Shown here: piece by piece, positions 1 to 6,724 of the stretch
How positions within the stretch are numbered: position 1 is the first letter of the stretch
Layout: each line of letters opens with the position of its first letter
Origin: Chrysochromulina tobinii
Lineage: Eukaryota > Haptophyta > Prymnesiales > Chrysochromulinaceae
DNA length: 19,155 nt
Assembly: GCA_001275005.1 (NCBI GenBank)
Contig: JWZX01002226.1
Location: 1-19,155, forward strand
Direction of reading: 5' to 3'
The notes under the pieces: generated by a model
What the model was told of the DNA's origin: nothing
Databases searched by the model: none
What the model saw: only the letters and a program-made list of their open reading frames with translations
Program-made: the position numbers and the translations under genes

Positions 1-563
1 GCCACCGGCCCCCGCGCGCCGCCGCTCGAACGCCCCCAAGGGGCCAAGGGCCACGGCCCCGCCGGCCCGCCGCGCGCGCGGCGCCCCGCGCCCCGCCGCG
101 CGCATCGCAACGCGGCCCGATGTGGGCGCGGATTGGCGGATATTGCAGTTCGTAGTCGGATCGCGCGCCGCGCGGCCATCCCTCCCATGATGATCATCCC
201 ATCGGGCATCGCATCCGGGCGAGCCGGATCGCATGAATTTATGTATTATGTGGGCATGCCACCAGAAGTCAGATCGATTTTATTTTTTCGAAAATCAGAG
301 CCCTGACTGTAAGTATGTGACTCCGAAGGCGACGTTAAACGCTCGGCTTCGAGCCTTCTCTCGGGCTCACACGCCATACACACACGATTCCTGGGGACGA
401 CTCACGCCCCCTAGACCGCAGCCTTGCGTGCGCGCGCACCGGCGCATGCCACCGCCCGCCCAGCTGTCCCTCCGGGGCGACACGCATGCAGGCTGCGGGA
501 GGGCAGTACGAGGAGCGACGAGGTCGCCGTGTTCCCTCGAGCCGCGCCGCCGCCACCCGCGCT
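1..563. other. GC-rich intergenic spacer downstream of RPS2
   Basis: No convincing gene. Bases 1-180 are almost pure G+C and include a 14-bp alternating purine/pyrimidine palindrome at 69-82 (GCCGCGCGCGCGGC). Bases 230-300 are much more AT-rich and hold the short palindrome TTTTCGAAAA near 286-295; this is where the RPS2 transcript, which runs leftward, would be expected to end. A small nested hairpin (GAAGGC/GCCTTC at 325-358, containing GCTCG/CGAGC at 341-354) lies between. Open frames here (for example 233-583 on +) have arginine/proline-rich translations typical of non-coding GC-rich DNA. Confidence 0.5.
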
Positions 564-1478
564 CTAATGTCCCGCCTCCTTAAGCGCCTGCATCACGGGG
601 TTGTTGGAGGCAAGGAGCGACGAGCCGCCGCGCTTGGCGAGGATCGTCTTGGAAAGGTATTGGCTGTGCTCCTGGTTGGGCATCATCTGGAAGCGTGTCT
701 CCTTCCACAGATCGGGCGTCAGGAAACCGTACGAGCGCTGGAGGGCGTTGAAGGCGGCGCGCGCGAAGTTGCCTTTGGTCTTGGTGTGGCCGGTAGAGGC
801 GGTGTAGCAATCCTGGATGCCTGCCATCTGAAGAATTTTCTTCGAGGTGGGCGACGCGACGATGCCAGTACCGCGAGCCGCAGGGATCAGGCGGATGCGC
901 ACCGAACCGCACTGGCCGGTGAGCTTGACGGGCACCGTGTGCGGGGCGCCGATCTTACCACCCCAATAGCCACGGCGCACAGGCACGAGCTGGCACTTAG
1001 CAGCGTGGATGCCGCCGAGGATGGCGAGCGGCACCTCCTTGGCCGCCTTGACGCCCAGGCCGATGTGGCCATCGTAGTCGCCCACCGCCACGTAGCACAC
1101 GAAGCGCGTGCGCTGGCCGGCGGAGGTCTGCTTCTGGACGGGCTTGATCTGCATCACCTCGTCCTTGAGCTTGTCGCCGGGCATGAAGGCGTCAACAATC
1201 TGGAACTCCTTGATCGGGAGCGAGAAGAGGAAGAGCTGCTCGAGCGACTTGATCTTGCCGTCGCGCACAAGGCGGCCAAGCTTGGTGCACGGCACCCACT
1301 CGCCCTCGCCCTTGGCGCCGCGGCGCCCACGGTCACCACCGCCACGGTCGCCACGGCCGCGGTCGCCACGGCCGCGGCCACGGCCGCGGTCGCCGCGGTC
1401 ACCGCGGTCGCCACGGCCGCGATCGCCAAAGCCACGGCCGAAGCCGCCGCGCCCACGCTCACCGCCACGCTCAGCCAT
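564..1478 (-). CDS. RPS2: 40S ribosomal protein S2 (uS5)
   Basis: Component of the small subunit of the cytosolic ribosome, near the mRNA entry/decoding region. The 304-residue protein is an intact single exon and close to the usual eukaryotic length. Residues 1-60 are an Arg/Gly/Asp-rich RGG tail, as in animal and plant uS5, where such tails are arginine-methylated. The S5 double-stranded-RNA-binding fold occupies about 95-165, including '[14 protein letters not shown]'. The C-terminal S5 domain covers about 170-262 with the family signatures '[13 protein letters not shown]', '[13 protein letters not shown]' and 'LTPDLWKET'. The ATG lies in a good context (ACACAATGG), and the stop is TAG at 564-566. 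It is divergent from the antiporter gene, with only 234 bp between starts. Identification is secure; the eukaryote-specific extensions exclude a bacterial or organellar S5. Confidence 0.97.
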   Translation of the reverse strand: MAERGGERGRGGFGRGFGDRGRGDRGDRGDRGRGRGRGDRGRGDRGGGDRGRRGAKGEGEWVPCTKLGRLVRDGKIKSLEQLFLFSLPIKEFQIVDAFMPGDKLKDEVMQIKPVQKQTSAGQRTRFVCYVAVGDYDGHIGLGVKAAKEVPLAILGGIHAAKCQLVPVRRGYWGGKIGAPHTVPVKLTGQCGSVRIRLIPAARGTGIVASPTSKKILQMAGIQDCYTASTGHTKTKGNFARAAFNALQRSYGFLTPDLWKETRFQMMPNQEHSQYLSKTILAKRGGSSLLASNNPVMQALKEAGH

Positions 1479-1712
1479 TGTGTTTAGAAGTTCTGCGGAA
1501 AAAGCAACAGGCGGCGGTCAGCACGAGTGCGGACAGAAAGCTGGCGCAATGGCGCGCAGCAAGCAGGCACGGCAGCCACGAAGGCAGAGCGCGCTGCCAG
1601 CTGCGCAGGCAGGCCGCTGCCCGAGCTCTAGCAGCATTGGGGCCCCATCGCACGTTCTTCGTCGACGTGCAATGCGAAAATAGTTTTTACTCATTTTTTA
1701 GGCAGGCGCGCC
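1479..1712. promoter_or_regulatory. Shared divergent promoter region, RPS2 / antiporter
   Basis: Both genes start outward from this 234-bp segment, so it must carry both promoters or 5' ends. It contains a 10-bp palindrome TGGGGCCCCA (1638-1647) and a 6-bp inverted repeat GCACGT/ACGTGC (1650-1655 and 1665-1670). Next to the antiporter start is an unusually T-rich run ending in TTTTTTAG (1694-1701), which could be a core promoter element or the 3' splice site of a 5'UTR intron. No canonical TATA box was recognised. Confidence 0.5.
1495..1504 (-). promoter_or_regulatory. Pyrimidine tract CTTTTTCCGC before the RPS2 start (TOP-like or splice acceptor)
   Basis: Read on the minus strand, CTTTTTCCGC is followed by AG and then 16 bases before the RPS2 ATG. 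It resembles the terminal oligopyrimidine tract at the 5' end of ribosomal-protein mRNAs in animals. It equally resembles a polypyrimidine tract plus CAG splice acceptor of a leader intron. The sequence alone cannot decide between these. Confidence 0.3.
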
Positions 1713-3524
1713 ATGGCGGGAGCTCGTTGCTGGCGTGACCTCGCGGTCGTCCTTGCCCTCGTGCAGACCGCGTACAGCTTCCACGCGCCCATCGCCTTGC
1801 GTCATCGTGAACTGCAGTCACCCGTCTTGTCTTCGCACGTGGCAGTAGCGGCATCGCCACCGCTCCGCCGCCGCACACCACCAGGGCCACGTGCTGCTCT
1901 GCCCGCGGCGATGCCAGCCGCCCTCTCGCTGCTTCCGCCGGTCGCGACGCTCGCAGCGTCGATCGCGCTGAAACAGACGATCCTCGCGATGATCTTCGGC
2001 GTCTGGACGGGTGCCCTGCTGCTCGCAGGCGGCAACCCGATTGTTGCCACGCTCCGCACATTCGATGGCTACGTGCTCTCAGCGCTCGCGGGCAAGGACC
2101 ACGCGGGCGTCGTCGTCTTCACGACCATCCTGGGTGGCACGATCGGAATCGTGCAGAAGAGCGGTGGCGCGCTCGGGCTCGCCGGCCTCGTCAAGGGCTT
2201 CTTCACCTCGCGCCGGCGCGGCGCGCTCTCGACCATGGCGCTCGGCTCGCTCGTTTTCTTCGATGACTACTCCTCGGTGCTCATCGTGGGTAATTCGCTG
2301 CGCCCGCTCCTCTCGGCGGTGCGGCTCTCGGCCGCCAAGTTTGCGTACATCACGCACACGATGGCCGTCGTCCTCGCCTCGTTTGCGCCGCTCTCGTCCT
2401 GGGTCGGTATCCAGATCGGATACATTGCAGGCGCCTACGGCCAGCTGGGCAACCTGCTGCCGGCGGGCGTCGCGATGCCCGACCCCTTCGTCACCTTCCT
2501 CACGTCGCTCCCGCAGCGCTTCTTCCCGTGGTGCATGACCATCTTCGTGCTCCTCGGCGCCCTCACTGGCCGCGATTTCGGGCCGATGCTCAAGGCAGAG
2601 CGCGCCGCACTTAAGCAGCCTAGTGAGCCGGATTCGGCAGAGGAGGGCAGCTCGGAGAAGGGGGCGCCGGTGGGCGCGCTCGACCCCGCTCCAGGCACGC
2701 CGCTCCGCGCGGTCAACGCCCTCGTGCCTTTTGGCATCGTGCTCGCCGCCTCCTTTGGCGGCATGGTGTTCCAGGGGCTCGCGGCGATCGCGGCGATGCC
2801 CGCAGCAGTGCGCCCTGCGGTGAGCATCGTGAACAGCCTACGGTACGCCGACTCGGTGAGCGCGCTCATCTGGGGCTCGACGTTCGGGTGGCTCGCCGCC
2901 ATGGTACTCGTGCTCTCGCAACGGCTCCTCAAGCTTGAGGAAGCGATGGGCGCGTGGATCGTGGGAGCTAAGGAGGTGCTCGAGCCCATGATCATCCTTG
3001 TGCTCGCTTGGTCCCTCGGCTCGGTGATCAAGGACGTGGGCACTGCGGAATTCCTCGCAAGTGCGCTCCAGACCGGGCTGCCCGCCTGGGCGCTCCCCGC
3101 GTGCATCGCGGCGCTCTGCTACGCCATCTCCTTTGCGAGTGGCTCGGCCATAGGCACGATGGGCATCGTCTTCCCATTGGTGGGTCCGCTCGCCATGCGG
3201 CTGGGCGGTGGCAGCCTGAGCTTCCTCCATCAGTGCTTCGGCGCCATCATGGGCGCCTCCATCTTTGGCAACCTGTGCTCGCCGCTAGGTGACACGAGCA
3301 TCCTCACCGCGCTCGCGACGCGCTGCTCGCTCCAGCTACACATCTCGACAGTCATCGGCTACACGTGTCTCGTCGCCCTGATCGCACTCATCTTCGGTGA
3401 CCTCGCCGTCGGCCTCGGCCTGTACGGGCCGCTCGCCGCCCTCGGCGTGTGCACGGCGCTCATGACCGCCATCAAACTGCTCGTCGGCCGCCCCGTCGAG
3501 GGCGGGAAGGAGCAGCCGGCGTGA
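1713..3524 (+). CDS. NhaC-type Na+/H+ antiporter, probably plastid-targeted
   Basis: Predicted secondary transporter of the Na+/H+ antiporter NhaC family, exchanging Na+ for H+ across a membrane; 603 residues, intronless. Residues 1-22 form a hydrophobic signal peptide ending 'TAYSF', and residues 23-70 are an Arg/Ser/Pro/Ala-rich stretch low in acidic residues. Together they resemble the bipartite leader of complex red plastids, with Phe at the predicted cleavage point. The mature part has about 11-12 hydrophobic segments. Family signatures are 'GVWTGALLLAGGNP' (96-109), 'FFDDYSSVLIVGN' (182-194), 'GTMGIVFPLVGPLA' (about 480) and 'FGNLCSPLGDTSILTALA' (about 518). A hydrophilic acidic/Ser-rich loop of about 35 residues lies near 290-330. 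Odd points: the 'DSTAAP'-like stretch usual after the FFDDY block is replaced by 'THTMAVVLASFAP', and 'GDHCSP' by 'GNLCSP'. Family assignment is strong; plastid location is inferred from the leader. Confidence 0.88.
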   Translation: MAGARCWRDLAVVLALVQTAYSFHAPIALRHRELQSPVLSSHVAVAASPPLRRRTPPGPRAALPAAMPAALSLLPPVATLAASIALKQTILAMIFGVWTGALLLAGGNPIVATLRTFDGYVLSALAGKDHAGVVVFTTILGGTIGIVQKSGGALGLAGLVKGFFTSRRRGALSTMALGSLVFFDDYSSVLIVGNSLRPLLSAVRLSAAKFAYITHTMAVVLASFAPLSSWVGIQIGYIAGAYGQLGNLLPAGVAMPDPFVTFLTSLPQRFFPWCMTIFVLLGALTGRDFGPMLKAERAALKQPSEPDSAEEGSSEKGAPVGALDPAPGTPLRAVNALVPFGIVLAASFGGMVFQGLAAIAAMPAAVRPAVSIVNSLRYADSVSALIWGSTFGWLAAMVLVLSQRLLKLEEAMGAWIVGAKEVLEPMIILVLAWSLGSVIKDVGTAEFLASALQTGLPAWALPACIAALCYAISFASGSAIGTMGIVFPLVGPLAMRLGGGSLSFLHQCFGAIMGASIFGNLCSPLGDTSILTALATRCSLQLHISTVIGYTCLVALIALIFGDLAVGLGLYGPLAALGVCTALMTAIKLLVGRPVEGGKEQPA

Positions 3525-3802
3525 GGACGACGCTTGCATCTCTGGAGCGCGGAACCGCGCATGGGTTATGATCAGGGTGACGCCTCGAGGTGACACCTAT
3601 ACAGGTCAGTCACAGTCACCCCGCCCCAACACAGCTACAGTATGACCATGCGTGCACGTCCAGGTCATGTTTAAGAAAGTGAGGTTGCAGAAGTTCTCAC
3701 AGGCGCTACCCAGCGGCCGCAAGGCACACCTCGAATCGTGCCCAAACTTCTACCGGAACAAACGTACAAGAAGTTTCAACGGCAACGGCGAGGCGCTTCG
3801 CA
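3525..3802 (+). promoter_or_regulatory. Spacer and 5' region of the TPR/J-domain gene
   Basis: This 278-bp spacer holds the antiporter 3' end and the co-chaperone promoter. Just after the antiporter stop is an inverted repeat GCGCGG-AA-CCGCGC (3547-3560), followed by AGGTGACACCT (3588-3598). An 8-bp inverted repeat AAACTTCT/AGAAGTTT (3744-3751 and 3769-3776) lies close to the downstream ATG. No TATA box was recognised. Confidence 0.4.
3769..3778 (+). promoter_or_regulatory. Candidate two-unit heat-shock element (GAAnnTTC)
   Basis: AGAAGTTTCA matches the nGAAnnTTCn dimer of heat-shock factor sites and lies 24 bp upstream of the ATG of a J-domain gene. Functional elements normally have three or more alternating units; further GAA/TTC triplets nearby (3748-3750 and 3756-3758) are not in the 5-bp phase. 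A chance match is quite possible, and the closeness to the ATG argues against a classical promoter element. Confidence 0.2.
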
Positions 3803-5984
3803 ATGGCGGAACTTCTTGAGCAGGCGCCGTTATTCGACACCGGCGTGACGGCCGCGGTGCCCGCTGCTTCTCCCAAGCTGCCGTCCGAGCTGACCGTGCC
3901 GCCATCCGCGCCTTCCGCGCCGCCGTCCGCGCCGTCCGCGGACGAGCCTGACCCGGAGAAGGACTACGCGGGCTGGTGTCGCGCGCAAGGCAACCGCCTC
4001 TTCCGGGAGGCCGAGTACGGACAGGCTTGCGCGTGGTACGGCCACGCGATCGTTTCACTCGAACGCGGCGAGGGTGTGGGCGTGGACGCGCCGGCTGCCG
4101 ACGGCTCTCCACCGCGCGGTGCGATCGCGACTCTGCTGAGCAACCGGGCGGCGAGCTGGCTGAAGCTGGGCCGGTGGGCGCCCGCCGCGGCCGACTGCGA
4201 GCGCGCCGTCACGCTCGAGCCCACCAATATCAAGGCGTACGCGCGCGGCTCGGGCAGCGCTCATGCGTCTGGGTCACACAGAGCGATCGGTAGCGATGGC
4301 GCAGGCGGCGGTGGCGATGGCGGCGCCGCCCGCAACGGCGCGGCCGGAGCGGCTCGACGAGCTGCGAGCGCTGGGCGTGCGCGAGCTGCGAGCCCTGCTG
4401 TGGAGCGAGCGGCGCGCCGCCGAGCGGCGTGCTCACGAGGACGCGCGCGCCGAGATGGGCGATCTGGCCCACACACGACGTCGCGGCGGAGCGAACGCGC
4501 CGTGCCTGGTGCGCGAGCAAGCGAGCGATGCGCTGGCCGAGGCGGCCGCGGCCAAGGCGGCCGCCGCGGGCGTGGGGCGCGCGGGCGAATCGTTACAAGG
4601 GGCGGACAAGGACGATCTCGTGGCCGAGATCGAGGAGCTCGAGCGCTCCGCCCTCGCCGACGGCGGATCGCTGCAACTCTGTGAGCGTGCGCTGGCGGAG
4701 GCGACGACGATGGCGGAGCGCGTGCGCGAGATCGAGGCGATGGCGCAGCGCGAGGCATGGGCGGAGGTCGTCGAGCACTCCGAGTGGCTCGCTAAAGAGT
4801 ACGCCGAGGGGCCCTCGATGGACCTCTGATGGCTTCTGATGGCCCTCTGATGGCTTCTGGTGATGGCTTCTGATGGCCCTTTGATGGCTTCTGGTGATAT
4901 CTTCTGATGGCCCTCTGATGGCTTCTGATGGCCCTTTGATGGCTTCTGATGGCCCTCGGAATGCCTCTGGGTGCCTGCCTGAGTGCATCTCCTTGGCTTT
5001 GTCCTCAGGTACCCGGAGCACCGCGCGCTGCGTGCGCTGCTGCTCAGCGCACTCACAGCCCTCGAGCGGTACGACGCGGCGGACTTGCTCTGTGAGGCGC
5101 AGCTGCATGCGACGCCCGAGGCACCGGAGCTCCTGCATGCGGCCGCGCGACTCGTGTTCATTCGGCAGGGCGCCGACGCATGCCTCGCCGCGCTGACGGA
5201 GGTGGACGTGGCCGACACGGCGACCCACGCGCAGTCGGCAGAGCTCCACGGCCGCTGCAAGGCACTGCTCGCGCTGCAGGAGGACGCGAAGCTGGCGCTC
5301 AGCTCGGGCAACGCCGACGCGGCCGTGACGATCAGCTGCGGCGCGCTCTGCCTCGCTGAGGAGAGTGTGGCGGCCTCGATGGCGATGCACCTGCTGCTTG
5401 GCCGGGCGCTCTCACGCGGCGGGCGGCACGTCGAGACGATTAGCGTGTGTGACCGCGGCATGAGCCTCGTGAGAGCGATGCACCGCACCAAGACGACGCG
5501 CGCCGCCGCACCGCCTCCTAGCCGGAGCGCCGCCGCCGCCGCCGCCGCTGTCGGGCGCGCAGTCTCCTCGGGCGCGTCGCAACCTTCGGATCACGAGCGG
5601 CTCCTGCTCGTGCGCGCGCGCGCCTTCTTGACCATCGGCCAGCCCGCGCAGGCGATCGCCGATTTCCGCTCGGCGGCCGCGCTCAACCCAGCAGGCAGCC
5701 AGGCTGGTGCGGGGCTCAAGGAAGCGTGGAGGCTGCTCCAGTTGCTCCAGAAGCGAAGCTCGCTCTACGAGGTGCTTGGGTGCGAGCCCAACGCGACGGC
5801 GGAGCAGCTGCGCAAGGCGTACCACAAGGCGGCTCTCAAGTGGCACCCGGACAAGCACACGCAGGCCGACGCCGCGCAGCAGGCCGAGGCGCACGCACGC
5901 TTCACCGAGCTGCAGGCGGCGTGGGCCGTCCTGTCCGATGAGACCACAAGGGCCGAGTACGACGCGGATCACAAGGGGGGCTGA
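3803..5984 (+). CDS. TPR and J-domain co-chaperone (DNAJC7-like), spliced, with one apparent frameshift
   Basis: A type III Hsp40 co-chaperone: tetratricopeptide repeats would bind Hsp70/Hsp90 tails or clients, and the C-terminal J domain would stimulate Hsp70 ATPase. Model: 3803-4798 joined to 5009-5984, about 656 residues. A Pro/Ser/Ala-rich N-terminus is followed by TPRs at about 54-86 and 109-142 ('LLSNRAASWLKLGRWAPAAADCERAV') and a third beginning 'NIKAYAR'. That third TPR continues in another frame as 'ALMRLGHTERS' at 4257, which requires loss of one base near 4247. More TPR-like helices follow the intron, including 'LLLVRARAFLTIGQPAQAIADFRSAAALNP'. The J domain (5758-5975) has helix II, the intact HPD at 'KWHPDKH' and helix III. 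A (GCC)n tract near 5528-5547 encodes polyalanine. No organelle leader is evident, so the product is probably cytosolic. The frameshift may be a sequence error or a real lesion. Confidence 0.82.
4799..5008 (+). other. Intron of the TPR/J-domain gene
   Basis: The upstream frame meets TGA at 4827, while TPR/J coding resumes at 5010. Donor AAAGA^GTACGC (4799) and acceptor TTTGTCCTCAG^GTACCC (AG at 5007-5008) give a phase-2 junction that rebuilds a Glu codon and reads 'LAKE-YPEHRALRALLLSAL'. The intron is 210 bp and most of it is a minisatellite. The sequences just inside the donor and just after the acceptor are alike (GTACGCCGAGG and GTACCCGGAG). Confidence 0.8.
4827..4957 (+). repeat. TGATGGCTTC / TGATGGCCCTY minisatellite
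   Basis: Tandem array of alternating 10-bp (TGATGGCTTC) and 11-bp (TGATGGCCCTC or ...CTT) units. It contains eleven TGATGG words and one variant TGATAT at 4894. Two units carry a 3-bp extension (CTGG before the next unit, at 4857-4860 and 4890-4893). The array lies wholly inside the intron, has TGA stops in the upstream coding frame, and does not resemble the flanking exons. Confidence 0.92.
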
Positions 5985-6724
5985 CACGCGCGCAGGAGCT
6001 CCTGAGTGGTGGACAATAATTTTGTGTTCAGAGCGGGTCGCACGGACCACGGGACCGCGGACCGGGGCACTACGAGTACGCCGGGGGACCCGCCACCGCC
6101 GGGTGACCATAAAAACACGTCAAGTCAAGCCAAACAGTGACACATACCCCCTTTCTAACACGCACCACACACGGCACGACCGACGACGCCCAAGCCCCAA
6201 CCCGCAACCGCCAACGCGTGACGCGTCGAATCAAAGTAACTCAGACTAACCCAACGACTCGAGGATAACCGCCCCCTAACCGAACCCATCCTACTGAAGC
6301 CGTTTATTGGCCGGCACGTAAGGGGGGTTCCAAACGATAACGAACTGCCCCCTGTGCCAAGGGGGGGGTCAACGCCCGAAGCGAAGGCCGAAGGTACTAG
6401 GTAGGTACAACTACAAGGTTACCCGCCTCGCGAGCAGCCACCGTACGGTCCGGTCCCACCCGGGGGTCGACGTGAGACAAATCGAGCTGACGTCTGACGC
6501 GAAAGTAGCTAACGCCTAGAGTAAAGTCTAAAGTACTCTAAAGACATGCGATGGACTTTTCTATACGAGAGACTGGGACAGGACACGCCGCCAGCAAAAG
6601 AGCGCGGCCATGGCGCACTCCACTCGTCCAACACTCGTCCTCGTTTAGAGCTATCATGATCGTCTCCCGCGCGCCGCGGGCTCTAGAGGGTTTGCGATTT
6701 GGCGTTTAACGTCGACGTCGTCTG
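5985..6724. other. 740-bp convergent spacer, A+C-skewed, no gene recognised
   Basis: Lies between the 3' ends of two convergent genes and should hold both 3'UTRs. No protein or tRNA-like pattern was recognised. From about 6121 to 6300 the + strand is strongly A+C-biased (about 73%, with G and T both scarce), unlike the rest of the window. A 15-bp bulged hairpin occupies 6313-6358 and is followed by a run of eight G (6361-6368). Other items: ACCGTACGGT palindrome (6440-6449) and TAGAGTA/TACTCTA inverted repeat around three TAAAG-type repeats (about 6517-6545). Confidence 0.5.
6313..6358. other. Strong bulged hairpin in the convergent spacer
   Basis: Three consecutive helices pair in order: GGCAC (6313-6317) with GTGCC (6354-6358), AGGGGG (6321-6326) with CCCCCT (6348-6353), and GTTC (6327-6330) with GAAC (6342-6345). 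This gives 15 pairs, a 3-nt bulge on one side, a 2-nt bulge on the other and an 11-nt loop. It could be a 3'UTR or small-RNA structure; its function is unknown. Confidence 0.6.

Noticed and set aside
69-82. GCCGCGCGCGCGGC palindrome as a functional Z-DNA or origin element
   Set aside because: In a stretch this rich in G and C such alternating runs are expected by composition; nothing else supports function.
486-1487. 333-codon + strand frame opposite RPS2
   Set aside because: Exact antisense shadow of the conserved RPS2 gene; its Ala/Thr/Val-rich end is only the reverse reading of the RGG repeats.
4433-5491. 352-codon minus-strand frame with repeats of the SEGHQKP type
   Set aside because: The repeats are the reverse translation of the intronic TGATGG minisatellite, and the rest is antisense to the TPR exons.
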